Of a stretch of 56,610 nucleotides of DNA, positions 18,712 through 28,490 are shown in pieces; the stretch's first letter is position 1, and each line of letters starts with the position of its first letter. Origin of the DNA: Butyrivibrio sp. (GTDB lineage Bacteria; Bacillota; Clostridia; Lachnospirales; Lachnospiraceae). The DNA lies in NCBI GenBank assembly GCA_017413105.1, contig JAFPVA010000281.1, positions 1 to 56,610 on the forward strand, given 5' to 3'. The notes under the pieces were generated by a model. The model was not told the DNA's origin. It did not search any database and worked only from the letters and a program-made list of their open reading frames with translations. Position numbers and translations under genes: made by a program.

Positions 18712-18720
18712 GGAAGTAGC

Positions 18721-19659
18721 ATGGAGAACAAGTTTGTATCCATTGTGGTTTATCTCCACAATGAGGAAGAAAATATAATACCGTTTTTGGATGTGGCTGT
18801 CAGCAGCATCGCAGGACTCTTCAAGAAGTACGAGGTCATTTGTGTGGATGATGCCTGCAGCGACGGGACTGTTGAGAAAATAAAGAACTATGCCTTTGAG
18901 AAAAAGCTTGATGGCATAGTTTCTGTTGTTCATATGGGCTTCTATCAGGGCATCGAACCTTCCATGAATGCCGGAAGAGACATTGCAATCGGAGACCTTG
19001 TCTATGAGTTTGATCATATCGTTGTGGACTATGAAAAGAGCCTTATAGAGGATGTATATAACGAGATGGTGAAGGGCTACGACATTGTAGCTGCTTCCAA
19101 TGCAAAGTTTAAGCGGTTCACTTCCAATCTTTTTTACGGACTGTTTAATAAGTACAGCAAATCTTTTGCCAAGATTGGACCCGAGACCTTCAGAATCGTG
19201 TCGAGGCGTGCTATTAATCGCATCAAGGCTATAGGAACACACATTCCGTATAGGAAAGCGGTATACGCCAACTGTGGTCTGAATATGAGCACCCTAAGCT
19301 ATCAGCCGGTTGGAAATGCAGCGGGGAAAGGAAGCAAAGCTACTTTCTCTGAGCGCGGCGGACTCGCTCTTGACACATTCATATATTTTACCAATATCAT
19401 GGAGAGAATTTCCGCAGTTTTGAGCGGTGGATTTCTGATTGTTTCGCTGGGATGTCTTATCTACTCTGTTATTGATCACTTCACAGGAGAGAATGTCGCT
19501 GCCGGTTGGCCATCACTTATGAGTTTCATGTCAATTGGATTTTTTGGAGTGTTCGCACTGCTTACCATCATCCTCAAGTATCTGGCAGTTATGCTGAATC
19601 TGATCTTTAGGCAGCAAAGATACATGGTGGCGGATATTGAAAAAATAGTGGGAAAATAA
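18721..19659 (+). CDS. GT2 with C-terminal membrane helices
   Basis: 312 residues. FVSIVVYLHNEEENIIPF and VCVDDACSDGT open a GT-A domain, and two hydrophobic helices lie at about residues 235-300, the polyprenyl-phosphate GT layout. Unlike the DPM-like enzymes here, the expected acidic metal-binding segment reads YEFDHIVVD, so the DXD is atypical. GAGG lies 6 bases before the ATG. The gene begins 9 bases after the FAD enzyme, suggesting shared function. Confidence 0.82.
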   Translation: MENKFVSIVVYLHNEEENIIPFLDVAVSSIAGLFKKYEVICVDDACSDGTVEKIKNYAFEKKLDGIVSVVHMGFYQGIEPSMNAGRDIAIGDLVYEFDHIVVDYEKSLIEDVYNEMVKGYDIVAASNAKFKRFTSNLFYGLFNKYSKSFAKIGPETFRIVSRRAINRIKAIGTHIPYRKAVYANCGLNMSTLSYQPVGNAAGKGSKATFSERGGLALDTFIYFTNIMERISAVLSGGFLIVSLGCLIYSVIDHFTGENVAAGWPSLMSFMSIGFFGVFALLTIILKYLAVMLNLIFRQQRYMVADIEKIVGK

Positions 19660-19735
19660 TGATATCGAATTTCGAAATATAGTTCATGATGCTACATATA
19701 CTGATAATAATCGTAAAGAAGGCAATGGCAATTTG

Positions 19736-20473
19736 ATGACAATAAATATTTTATTTCCGGTTTTAAATGAACATCTTCGCCTTGAAAAGGGCATAGATAA
19801 ATGTATGGCTTATATGAGGGAGAACGTTAAGATACCCTATAAGCTCACGATTGTAGACAATGGCTCCGACGATGATACTCCGGATATCGCAAGACGATTG
19901 GAAAAAAAGTACGAAGAAGTTGAGTATGTGCGTATCGAGGAGAGAGGCGTAGGGATTGCCTTTAAGACCGGTGTAGAGCGCACGACTTCAGATATCGTCG
20001 GCTATATGGACATTGATCTTTCTACGGACCTGTCCTATCTTGATAAGACAATAAAGCTTTTTGAAAAAGATAATAAACTACAGTATGTCAATGGCTCCAG
20101 ATTCAGCAAGGATTCCCAGACCCACGGCAGAAAGTGGTACAGAAAGATCACATCCGCAGGTCTTATCTTAATTCTTAAGACCGTGTTCCACATGAAGGCA
20201 ACAGATGCACTGTGCGGTTTCACCTTCCTTCGCTCAGATGTGGCAAAAAAACTGGTGAAACAGTGCTCGGATGATAAAGGCTGGTTCTACACTGTGGAAC
20301 TGCTTTTAAGAGCGGAACGCCAGAATATGAGAATTCTGGACATGCCTATTGAGTGGGTTGAGGACTACGACACCACAGTCAACGTTCCCAAGACCATCAA
20401 GAACTACATTATTCGAATCGTGAAGCTGAAGAAGCTTTTTAGAGAGGAGAAGCGCTACGCTCGGATTTCTTAA
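19736..20473 (+). CDS. Glycosyltransferase family 2 (short, DPM-like)
   Basis: 245 residues from the ATG at 19736 (a TTG three bases earlier is in frame). TINILFPVLNEHLRLEKG, IVDNGSDDDT and the metal-binding GYMDIDLSTDL are DPM1-like, and LCGFTFLRSDVA matches the acceptor-side block. No membrane helices, so it is a single-domain enzyme that probably needs a partner protein for membrane contact. It lies between a membrane GT2 and an aminotransferase. Confidence 0.85.
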   Translation: MTINILFPVLNEHLRLEKGIDKCMAYMRENVKIPYKLTIVDNGSDDDTPDIARRLEKKYEEVEYVRIEERGVGIAFKTGVERTTSDIVGYMDIDLSTDLSYLDKTIKLFEKDNKLQYVNGSRFSKDSQTHGRKWYRKITSAGLILILKTVFHMKATDALCGFTFLRSDVAKKLVKQCSDDKGWFYTVELLLRAERQNMRILDMPIEWVEDYDTTVNVPKTIKNYIIRIVKLKKLFREEKRYARIS

Positions 20474-20564
20474 GAAAAGTATTTAATTATAGAAGTAGTG
20501 ACAAATTGGCGAAAATATGCACCCAACTAGTCACGGCCTACAGTCAAAAATGAAAGGAAACCAT

Positions 20565-21659
20565 ATGCTTAAAAGGATAGATTTAACAAGGGATTACAAG
20601 AGGCACGAAGCAGAGTACCAGGCTGCTATCAAGGCCTGCTGTGAAGATACAGCCTTTTCCGGTGGTAAGTACGCGGATAGATTTGACAAAGAATTCGCTG
20701 AGTTTCTTGGCGTAAAGTATGTACAGGGCCTTAACAATGGTACATCCGCTCTTCACTGTGCCATGGCAGCTCTTGGAATCGGTGAGGGAGACGAAGTAAT
20801 CGTTCCGGCAAACACCTACATTGCCACAGCCTGGGGAGTGACCTATTCCGGCGCAACTCCTGTGTTTGTAGACTGCACAGCTGATACCTGGGAAATTGAC
20901 CCTTCAAGGATTGAGGAGAAGATTACCGACAAAACCAAGGCAATCATTGGCGTTCACCTTTATGGTCAGCCCTTCGATTTTCCTGCAGTAAAAGAGATTG
21001 CGGACAGGCATAACCTTTTTGTTGTAGAGGATTGTGCTCAGGCCCATGGTGCAAAGGTAGAGGGTAAGATGGTAGGAACTCTGGGCGAAATCGGATGCTT
21101 TAGTTTTTACCCGGGAAAGAATCTTTATGCCTTCGGTGAAGGCGGCGCTGTTTCTACAAACAACGCTGAATACGACCATTACATGAATGTTATGAAGAAT
21201 CAGGGCTGTGAAGTAAGATACTATCACAAGATGATCGGATATAACTACAGGCTTGAAGGCCTTCAGGGAGCGGTTCTTTCTGTTTCACTTAAGTACCTTC
21301 CTGAGTGGACAAAGCGCAGACAGGAAATCGGAAAGAGATATCTTGCTGAGATCACAAATCCTAAGTTTACACTTCAGGCTCATCCTGAGAATACAGAGCC
21401 TGTTTTCCATCTCTTTGAGGTGGAGGTTGAGGGAGATCCTGAGGACTTCCTTGCTTACATGAAGGAAAAAGATATTGAGTGCAACCGTCACTATCCTGTT
21501 CCATGCCACTTACAGGAGGCGTATAAGGATCTGGGCTATAAGAAGGGTGACTGCCCTAACGCGGAGTATCTGGCAGAGCACTGTGCAACCCTTCCTCTTT
21601 TCCCTGAGATGACTGATGATGAGGTTACCATGGTCATCGAGGCGGTTAATGCGTATTGA
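20565..21659 (+). CDS. DegT/DnrJ/EryC1/StrS sugar aminotransferase
   Basis: 364 residues from the ATG at 20565, chosen because AAAGGA lies 6 bases upstream; an earlier in-frame ATG at 20517 lacks both RBS and homology. The PLP-binding Lys185 sits in SFYPGKNLYAFGEGGAV. NNGTSALHCAMAALGI, PANTYIATAWGV and EDCAQAHGA are the classical fold-I sugar aminotransferase blocks. It should convert a nucleotide-linked 3- or 4-keto sugar to an amino sugar. The only keto-sugar source in the window is RmlB at 45350 (dTDP-4-keto-6-deoxyglucose), a plausible link. Confidence 0.93.
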   Translation: MLKRIDLTRDYKRHEAEYQAAIKACCEDTAFSGGKYADRFDKEFAEFLGVKYVQGLNNGTSALHCAMAALGIGEGDEVIVPANTYIATAWGVTYSGATPVFVDCTADTWEIDPSRIEEKITDKTKAIIGVHLYGQPFDFPAVKEIADRHNLFVVEDCAQAHGAKVEGKMVGTLGEIGCFSFYPGKNLYAFGEGGAVSTNNAEYDHYMNVMKNQGCEVRYYHKMIGYNYRLEGLQGAVLSVSLKYLPEWTKRRQEIGKRYLAEITNPKFTLQAHPENTEPVFHLFEVEVEGDPEDFLAYMKEKDIECNRHYPVPCHLQEAYKDLGYKKGDCPNAEYLAEHCATLPLFPEMTDDEVTMVIEAVNAY

Positions 21660-21731
21660 TAAAATGACTAAGCCATATTATGAATAAAATAATTGAATGC
21701 ATATAGAATTATGAAAACGAAGGAATTATAG

Positions 21732-23339
21732 ATGTTTGCATATTCACTTCCAAAATGGAATGCAAAATTAAATATAAAAGCACTTAGTATTGTTACTACT
21801 ATAATCTATATACTGACCACGCTTCCCCTTTTAGTGGTCGGACTTTATAACTGGCCATCAGCGGATGATATGTCATTGGCGCTTGAAACCTACAGATGTT
21901 ATAAGAGTACGGGGAATGTCATAGCTACTTTTTTTACAGCCTTTAAGGTTGGTTTCAATGAGTACATGAGCTGGATGGGATACTTTTTTTCCAATGTAAT
22001 GTTCTGTTACAGTCCAAGCATCTTTGGTGAGAGATGGTACGTGTTGGTTGCTTTTGAAATGTTGGGAATCCTAACCTTTGGAGTATGTTATTTTTTCAAT
22101 GCTCTTTTTGTAAAGGCTCTTAGAAGTGACAAACATCTGGCAAACATCGCGTCAATGCTTACTCTGACAGTAATCGTTCAGTGTATGCCGGAGGGGCTTT
22201 CGAGGGTTGAGTCATTTTACTGGTACAGCGGAGCCATCAACTATATGTTCATGTTCAGCATGGCTCTTTTCTGGCTGGGGCTGATGATAAGAACTGTTTA
22301 TGAAGCTGATTCGAAGGCGAGATTTAGAAAAATTCTGTGGGCTTGCTTTTGGGGATTTTGGCTTGGCGGTGCAAATTATATGACTGCCCTTCAGTGTGCG
22401 ATATGCAGCGTGCTTATTATAGTGATCTTTTTTATGTACAAAGCGGGCAAGGCTACTATAGAGGTATACGATGGCGCAGGGAGCGCAGTTACAGTAAATA
22501 CTAGAACTGTTACAGATAAGCCCGGTCAGGCAAAAGACTTTGAGAAGATCTGGATTCCGGCTGGTATCAACCTACTTGGATTTATGGCATCCTGTTTTGC
22601 TCCTGGAAATGCCACAAGAGAAGCGCTTGTTGAGGGCTTTGGAGCGGTTAAGTCCATATTTATAGCAATCCTTTATTCTTACAATATGATGATAACTGTT
22701 TATACCAGATGGGAAATTTTGGCAGCAGCAGCTCTGATGATCGTAGTTTCCTGGAAGATGGCAGGTATTATCAGACATAGATTCCAGCATCCCTTCATCT
22801 TTTCAGCTTTTGCCTTTGGATTGAGTGCATCCAATATGGTGCCACCACTGTATGCTTTGGCGAATCTTGAAGCGGGAAGGCTTATGTCGATTATTTTTGC
22901 AGAGTATATTGTTATGCTTATGCTCACAGTGTTTTACGTTACGGCCTGGGCGAGACAGACATTGTTTTCTTCAGATGAAAAACATTCAGAAAATGTCGTG
23001 GCTTTTTCAAATGTATCATCGAGCATGATCATATCCTGTGCAGTTTTCATCATTTTTGGCTCAGCCCTTTGCGTATATGATAATCCGCAATACTATTCTG
23101 CCAGTGCTGCATTTTCTGATCTGGTATCCGGTGATGCTGCTACTTATTTAAAAGAGAGCAGGGAGAGGCTTGAGATTTTGTCTGATCCTTCTGTGACAAA
23201 AGCAGTTCTTTTGCCTTATTCTGCGCAGCCTAAGATGCTATATTTTGATGATATTACAAAGGATAAAGATTACTGGATAAACAGTATCATGGCAAGATAT
23301 TATGAGAAAGACAGTGTAGTAATTGGGGGAAGTAACTGA
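21732..23339 (+). CDS. Polytopic membrane protein, DUF6056-like (GT-C-type)
   Basis: 535 residues, about eleven helices. The first loop has NWPSADDMSLALETY with the DD pair expected of GT-C-like enzymes, and ESFYWYSGAINYMFMF resembles the W-x-G-x-x-NY block I associate with DUF6056 proteins. A soluble tail of about 80 residues follows the last helix. AAGGA precedes the ATG. The stop overlaps the next start (TGATG), so it is coupled to a second membrane protein. Predicted to move a sugar from polyprenyl phosphate to an exported glycan; catalytic function is inferred. Confidence 0.65.
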   Translation: MFAYSLPKWNAKLNIKALSIVTTIIYILTTLPLLVVGLYNWPSADDMSLALETYRCYKSTGNVIATFFTAFKVGFNEYMSWMGYFFSNVMFCYSPSIFGERWYVLVAFEMLGILTFGVCYFFNALFVKALRSDKHLANIASMLTLTVIVQCMPEGLSRVESFYWYSGAINYMFMFSMALFWLGLMIRTVYEADSKARFRKILWACFWGFWLGGANYMTALQCAICSVLIIVIFFMYKAGKATIEVYDGAGSAVTVNTRTVTDKPGQAKDFEKIWIPAGINLLGFMASCFAPGNATREALVEGFGAVKSIFIAILYSYNMMITVYTRWEILAAAALMIVVSWKMAGIIRHRFQHPFIFSAFAFGLSASNMVPPLYALANLEAGRLMSIIFAEYIVMLMLTVFYVTAWARQTLFSSDEKHSENVVAFSNVSSSMIISCAVFIIFGSALCVYDNPQYYSASAAFSDLVSGDAATYLKESRERLEILSDPSVTKAVLLPYSAQPKMLYFDDITKDKDYWINSIMARYYEKDSVVIGGSN

Positions 23340-24937
23340 TGGGGGTAAAAAGATTTTTTAATCAGTTCGTGGTTTTTCTCTTGGGGATTGCTGCTGCAGT
23401 TGTTTTTTTTGTCAGTTTTTTTACTACAATTTATTATGACGCCCATGTAGATGTGGACTTTCCTCACTATAAAAATGAGACAATACTTCATTTGGTGCTG
23501 TCTATGCTGGCTGTTTTTGTTTTCTTTTTTATAGTTTATAAAAAGAAATGGCTGGAATCAGGAAAAGTTCTGGTGGCGGCTCTTATTTTCTGCACTGCAT
23601 ATTGCATGATGCTGATCATTTCCATTAAGCCGCAGCCTGTTGATGATTCCAAACTTATTGATGATGTTCTGGTTCAGTTTTCAAACGGTGATTACTCGTC
23701 CTTGACGGGGAGAGGGGGATACCTTTACACCTGGCCTTTTCAGCTGGGATATTTCCTTTTCGGACAGCTGATTGATAAAGTTTTCAGTCATGGCAACTAT
23801 TTTGCCTGGGATGTCATCCAGGTGATCTGCATTCTGATAACCGTTTATCTTTTGTACCAGATAGCCTGGGAGCTTTTTGAAAACAAGAGAATTTGTGGAA
23901 TCATGGCTCTTCTAAGTTTTGGAATGCTGTTTTTCTATAACTATTCGACCTTTATTTATGGAGACATCTTGAGCCTTGCGCCTCAGACCATGGCCCTTTA
24001 CCTGACAATACTGTTCGTGAAAAAAGAGCGCTTTGTATATGGGATATTATCGGCTGTTTGCATGGGAATGGCGGTTCTTCTGAAAACAAACTGTGAAATT
24101 GCCATGATTGCTATAGGAATCATCCTGTTTTTCAGTACCTGGAAGGATGAACTTGGGGAAAATGGATATTGTTCCTATGAACCATTAAGAAGATTTGCCA
24201 AAAGAGCATTTCTTATTCTTTTGATGATTCTTGTAGTTAAAGGTTTTACGGGAGCAGTAGACGGGTATTACTGCAAACTTACAGGTCTTTCAGAAATTCC
24301 AGGTGGCAGCCCTTCTGTTTCCCACATAGTTATGGGCTTGTCCGAGAGTGAGCTTGAGGATGGCTGGTACAACCGCTACAATTATGATGTTTTCGCGGCG
24401 AATGATTACGACACGGAAAAGACAAAGGCAGCAGCCACAGAGGATCTGAAGGAGAGACTGCAGTTCTTTTTACAAAACCCGGGATATTTTGCAAGGTTTA
24501 TGGCAAGAAAGTTTGCTACCCAGTGGGCAGATTCAGTATGCATCACTACCCATAATCTGGACCTTGTCAGCAGACATGTGGACAATCCCGGTGTTCTAAA
24601 AGACTTTATTGTTTTTGGAAAAGGTAGTATTATTCTTAGATGGATTATGAATGTATTCATGAGCGTATGCTATCTTTGCGTACTGATTTATTTGATCTCG
24701 CGCTTTTTTGTGGGATTTAGGCGCCGGAAAGACCAGAGGGCAGAGGCGGTTATGCAGGTTACGACGCAGGAGATGCTGCTTCTTGTGCTTATCCTTGGGG
24801 GCATGGCTTTCCATCAGTTCTGGGAGGGCTCATCAAGATACGCCATGAGATACTATATATACTGGATGCCCTATGCAGCTTTTGGAATGGACAGGGCACT
24901 AGGGAAAATAAGTCACTTTATTCGCAAAGATAGTTGA
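23339..24937 (+). CDS. GT39-like polytopic membrane glycosyltransferase
   Basis: 532 residues with roughly twelve helices. After two helices comes PQPVDDSKLIDDVLVQFSNG, an acidic first extracytoplasmic loop as in PMT/ArnT GT-C enzymes, then YLYTWPFQLGYFLFG. A 100-residue soluble stretch (residues 315-425) is inserted before the last helices. Start overlaps the stop of the gene at 21732. It should use a polyprenyl-phosphate sugar made by one of the membrane GT2s nearby. Confidence 0.72.
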   Translation: MGVKRFFNQFVVFLLGIAAAVVFFVSFFTTIYYDAHVDVDFPHYKNETILHLVLSMLAVFVFFFIVYKKKWLESGKVLVAALIFCTAYCMMLIISIKPQPVDDSKLIDDVLVQFSNGDYSSLTGRGGYLYTWPFQLGYFLFGQLIDKVFSHGNYFAWDVIQVICILITVYLLYQIAWELFENKRICGIMALLSFGMLFFYNYSTFIYGDILSLAPQTMALYLTILFVKKERFVYGILSAVCMGMAVLLKTNCEIAMIAIGIILFFSTWKDELGENGYCSYEPLRRFAKRAFLILLMILVVKGFTGAVDGYYCKLTGLSEIPGGSPSVSHIVMGLSESELEDGWYNRYNYDVFAANDYDTEKTKAAATEDLKERLQFFLQNPGYFARFMARKFATQWADSVCITTHNLDLVSRHVDNPGVLKDFIVFGKGSIILRWIMNVFMSVCYLCVLIYLISRFFVGFRRRKDQRAEAVMQVTTQEMLLLVLILGGMAFHQFWEGSSRYAMRYYIYWMPYAAFGMDRALGKISHFIRKDS

Positions 24938-24977
24938 GCGAAAGTTTAGAAACATACTATGACTAGGAGATTTTGTA

Positions 24978-25997
24978 ATGCCAATTAGAATCAACAGTTT
25001 TATGGGAAAATTTGGATGGTTTGCAAGAAAGCATTTTCCGATGCTTGCCAGCAATGCCTATCTTAAGCTTCAGTTTGTGACCAGAAGTAAATCACAGAAG
25101 GCTTATTGTGACTACTTCCTGAATTCTAAGGAAGTACCGATGCCTAACGTTGTTAATATTGAGACTATCAACAGGTGTAATTCAACCTGTGCTTTCTGCA
25201 CAGCCAACGTTCATGCTGAGTGCAGACCTCTAGCCAAGATTGACGACGATCTTTACAAGAGCATTATCGACCAGTTGGCAGACTGGGGCTATAAGGGACA
25301 TCTTACTCTTTACGGTAACAACGAGCCTCTTCTTGATACCAAGATTGTGGAAAGACACAAGTATGCAAGAGAGAAGCTTCCGGACAGCTTTATCTTTATG
25401 TCCACAAATGGCCTTATTCTTACAATTGATAAGGTAAAAGAGGTTGCGCCATACATCAACCAGCTGATCATCAACAACTATTCCATGGAGATGAAGCTCC
25501 ACAAGAATATTCAGGAGCTTTATGACTACGTTAATGCTCATCCTGATGAGTTTAAGGACCTTGATATCGAAATTCAGATGAGATACCTTCAGGAGGTTCT
25601 TACCAACAGGGCAGGAAGTGCGCCTAACAAGAAGGAAACTGAGAAAGTAATTAAGGAAACCTGTCTTCTTCCATTTACAGACATGTGGATCATGCCAAAC
25701 GGAAAAATGGGTCTTTGCTGCTGCGACAATTTTGAGACCACTGATTTTGGTGATCTGACAAAGATGAGTCTTAAAGAGGCCTGGGGAAGCGAGAAATTCC
25801 AGCAGGTTAGACGCCAGATTGCTGAGGGACGTCAGAATTATCCGTTCTGTAAGCACTGCGACTTTATTGATGCGGGCTTTAGAATGCAGATTGTCAATGC
25901 TATCCTGCGTGGGGACCAGGATGCTGCCAATAAGCTTGGCGGACATGAGCGTATGAAGATCGGAAATAAAAATAATTCAGATGATGGAATTAAATGA
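24978..25997 (+). CDS. Radical SAM/SPASM domain protein
   Basis: 339 residues. The radical SAM cluster motif CNSTCAFC uses Cys67, Cys71 and Cys74. The C-terminal SPASM-like part has a conserved CLLPF, WIMPNGKMGLCCCD, a GDL..SLKEAW block and FCKHCD, supplying ligands for an auxiliary Fe-S cluster. AGGAG lies 8 bases before the ATG. Placed between a GT-C enzyme and a DPM-like GT2, it could alter a sugar or a lipid-linked intermediate; the substrate is not recognisable. No precursor peptide gene is visible nearby, which argues against a RiPP role. Confidence 0.85.
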   Translation: MPIRINSFMGKFGWFARKHFPMLASNAYLKLQFVTRSKSQKAYCDYFLNSKEVPMPNVVNIETINRCNSTCAFCTANVHAECRPLAKIDDDLYKSIIDQLADWGYKGHLTLYGNNEPLLDTKIVERHKYAREKLPDSFIFMSTNGLILTIDKVKEVAPYINQLIINNYSMEMKLHKNIQELYDYVNAHPDEFKDLDIEIQMRYLQEVLTNRAGSAPNKKETEKVIKETCLLPFTDMWIMPNGKMGLCCCDNFETTDFGDLTKMSLKEAWGSEKFQQVRRQIAEGRQNYPFCKHCDFIDAGFRMQIVNAILRGDQDAANKLGGHERMKIGNKNNSDDGIK

Positions 25998-26031
25998 TTG
26001 ATATAAGTATTATTCGGGGAAGGTAGTTTTT

Positions 26032-26973
26032 ATGGACAAAATCGCGGTACTTATTCCGTGTTACAACGAGGAAAAGACCATAGGTAAGGTTGTTAGGGAT
26101 GCCAAAGCGGCGCTTCCTGAAGCCACTATCTATGTATATAACAATAACTCCAAGGACAGGACGGTAGAGGTTGCCAAGGAGGCGGGGGCCATTGTCAGGA
26201 ACGAGTACATGCAGGGCAAGGGGAATGTTATCCGCAGGATGTTTAGAGAGATTGATGCCCTTGTGTATGTGATGGTGGACGGAGATGATACCTATCCTAT
26301 GGATGCAGCTCCTGAAATGGTGGATAAGGTTCTCAATCACAACGCTGATATGGTTGTTGGTGACAGATTATCTTCAACCTATTATCAGGAGAATAAAAGA
26401 CCTTTCCATAACTTTGGAAACAATCTTGTGAGGGGAACAATAAACAGGCTCTTTCACAGTGATGTCAGGGATATTATGACGGGCTTTAGGGCTTTCAGCT
26501 ATGCCTTTGTTAAGACATTTCCTGTATTATCCAAGGGATTTGAGATTGAAACTGAGATGACCATTCATGCTGTATACAATAACATGCAGATTGATAATGT
26601 CATCATTGATTATAGGGACAGACCGGAGGGTTCAGTAAGTAAGCTTAATACCTACGCTGATGGCTTCAAGGTTCTCCGTACTATTATGAGACTTTATCGT
26701 AGCTACAAGCCTTTCAGGTTCTTCTTTGCATTTGCCTGCTTGCTTGCGCTGGTGTCCATAATATTCTTTATCCCAATCCTTCAGGAATACTGGGAAACAC
26801 ACCTGGTTCCAAGGTTCCCTACGCTTATTGTATGCTGCTTCATTATGCTTGCAGCAGTGCAGAGCTTTTTTGCAGGGGTAATTCTGTCGACCATGGCATT
26901 GGCAGACCGCAGACAGTTTGAAATGCAGCTGAACATGCTCCACAGACACCGCGAGAACGACCGCAACGTATAA
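26032..26973 (+). CDS. DPM1-like GT2 with two C-terminal helices
   Basis: 313 residues. VLIPCYNEEKTIGKV, VYNNNSKDRT, MQGKGNVIRRMF and the metal-binding VDGDDTYP are strongly DPM1/GtrB-like; DIMTGFRAFSYAF follows. Two helices occupy the last 85 residues. It likely produces a polyprenyl-phosphate sugar for the GT-C proteins upstream. It is the last gene of this + run and ends at a giant bidirectional hairpin. Confidence 0.9.
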   Translation: MDKIAVLIPCYNEEKTIGKVVRDAKAALPEATIYVYNNNSKDRTVEVAKEAGAIVRNEYMQGKGNVIRRMFREIDALVYVMVDGDDTYPMDAAPEMVDKVLNHNADMVVGDRLSSTYYQENKRPFHNFGNNLVRGTINRLFHSDVRDIMTGFRAFSYAFVKTFPVLSKGFEIETEMTIHAVYNNMQIDNVIIDYRDRPEGSVSKLNTYADGFKVLRTIMRLYRSYKPFRFFFAFACLLALVSIIFFIPILQEYWETHLVPRFPTLIVCCFIMLAAVQSFFAGVILSTMALADRRQFEMQLNMLHRHRENDRNV

Positions 26974-26978
26974 ACGAT

Positions 26979-27065
26979 GAAACATTTAGATAATAAAAAA
27001 CAGAAGTCTGATTGTACTAAATAACATGCAATGAGGACTTCTGTTTTTTATTATCTTAGTGTTTC
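26979..27065. terminator. Giant bidirectional terminator hairpin (left copy)
   Basis: Arms 26979-27008 and 27036-27065 pair at 27 of 30 positions around a 27-base loop. Poly-A on one side and poly-T on the other allow termination both ways, serving the convergent genes ending at 26973 (+) and 27119 (-). The wider segment 26976-27091 recurs inverted at 30109-30226. Confidence 0.85.
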
Positions 27066-27118
27066 ACTGCGAAGGAACAGTGAGCAAATATAATTATGAG
27101 GTCCGGATGATATCGCTA

Positions 27119-28333
27119 TCACCCCTCAGGTTTAGCCAGTAGATATTCCCCGTTAAGGTACTTCTGGTACTCCTCAGGGAAGTCTCTGGAGAAGTATTCG
27201 TCGGGATATTTGTAGTACTCATCAGGATTGAACTCGGCTATCTTTACAAACTCGGTCTGTCTGTAGGCAGTGGGTTCATATCCTTCCATTGAATTAGGAA
27301 TGTGAGCGATTATTCTTGCAAATACCTGGCGCCCTGTGACAGTGAGGTGAACGTTATCCATAAGGTACTGGCTTGCTGTGTCCATGTAGAGGTCACACTT
27401 TGATCTTGTCATAGTGTCAAGGCAGTAAAGCCCGGCCTCTTCAGCAACGTTGTTGATCTTCTTGGCGTAGTCCTGAAGTGTTCCGACACCGTTACTTGTT
27501 ACGTAGGTATCGCCCAGATAGGTTCCGTCGGGAGCATAATAAAGTCCGTAAAATGGTGTGATAAGAACAATTGTGGCATTGGGACTTATGTTTTTAAGAA
27601 CCTGAATGCCGGCTTTAAGAGCACCATAGTAGGTGTGGAGTTCGTTGATGTCGGCATAGCCGGAACTCCATTTATCAAGCTGGATTTTGTTGAAGAAATC
27701 ATTGGCGCCGTATTCGATGAAGTAGTAATCAACCTTCGCCGGATCAACCTGGTTCATTCTTTCCAAAACGTCAGGATTGGATGCAAGGACCTGATTTCTG
27801 TTGACTCTTCCCTCAAGGGAATAAGCTATTCCGAGGAAAGAAGTTGAAGTCCAGTTGTCGTAGTCCTGAGTGTTTACTGTAGTAAGCTCAATGGCAGCAG
27901 TGGTTCCACCGATTCCAAGGTTATAGGATTTGCCGTTTGGAACTCTTTTCTGAACATAGCTTGCGATGTCTGTACCATCAGCTCTTCCATTAGCTATCTG
28001 GCTGTCACCAATAAAGACCATCACCAGTTCCTTGTCTATATCGTATTTCGAAGCTTCTTCAGCGGAACTGTCTGTGACATCTGCGTTGGCAGCTGATACT
28101 TCCTCGATATCAGGCTCTGCCAGATCTTCAACAACAACGATCTGATCAGAAGAAATTTCCGGCTCCGCAACGCTGCTGTTTTCGCTGCTTGCTACTGAAA
28201 CCTCTTCTGTGGATTCTTCTGTGCTGGCATTGACAACAGGTTCTTCGGAATTATTGGCTCCCAGAGAACATCCGGTAAGCATGATAATAAATGCCATAGA
28301 TATGGCAGCTAGTTTCTTTATATCTTTTTTCAT
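27119..28333 (-). CDS. SGNH/GDSL-like lipoprotein
   Basis: 404 residues from the ATG at 28331-28333, with AAGGAG about 9 bases upstream; a TTG two codons earlier is too close to the RBS. Lipobox LTGC near residue 22, then a Ser/Glu-rich linker of about 80 residues, then the hydrolase domain: VFIGDSQIANG (nucleophile Ser), an LGIGGTTA oxyanion block, EYGANDFFN (Asn of block III) and DNVHLT near the C-terminus. It is anchored outside the membrane and could remove or transfer acyl groups on surface glycans. Transcribed divergently from the UGM-like gene; both genes end at matching hairpins. Confidence 0.85.
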   Translation of the reverse strand: MKKDIKKLAAISMAFIIMLTGCSLGANNSEEPVVNASTEESTEEVSVASSENSSVAEPEISSDQIVVVEDLAEPDIEEVSAANADVTDSSAEEASKYDIDKELVMVFIGDSQIANGRADGTDIASYVQKRVPNGKSYNLGIGGTTAAIELTTVNTQDYDNWTSTSFLGIAYSLEGRVNRNQVLASNPDVLERMNQVDPAKVDYYFIEYGANDFFNKIQLDKWSSGYADINELHTYYGALKAGIQVLKNISPNATIVLITPFYGLYYAPDGTYLGDTYVTSNGVGTLQDYAKKINNVAEEAGLYCLDTMTRSKCDLYMDTASQYLMDNVHLTVTGRQVFARIIAHIPNSMEGYEPTAYRQTEFVKIAEFNPDEYYKYPDEYFSRDFPEEYQKYLNGEYLLAKPEG

Positions 28334-28401
28334 ACCCAATTTCTCCTTTTAGATTACTTTCTATTCTATCACTAAATTCCAAATAGTGTTGTTAAATTTA
28401 T

Positions 28402-28430
28402 TTGAAGAAAAGAACGTGTTAGGTTATACT
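28402..28430 (+). promoter_or_regulatory. Sigma-70-type promoter for the UGM-like gene
   Basis: TTGAAG at 28402-28407 and TATACT at 28425-28430 are separated by exactly 17 bases. They lie 60 bases before the ATG at 28491, in the 157-base divergent intergenic region. The opposite-strand promoter for the lipoprotein was not clear to me. Confidence 0.65.
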
Positions 28431-28490
28431 ATTTACGTTGGTTTGGATTAAACAAAGCGACTTAAGAATAATAGGTTAGAGGATAAATGT

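Noticed and set aside
25230-25946. 238-codon open frame antisense to the radical SAM gene
   Set aside because: Shadow of a well-supported + gene, no start signals and no family-like motif.
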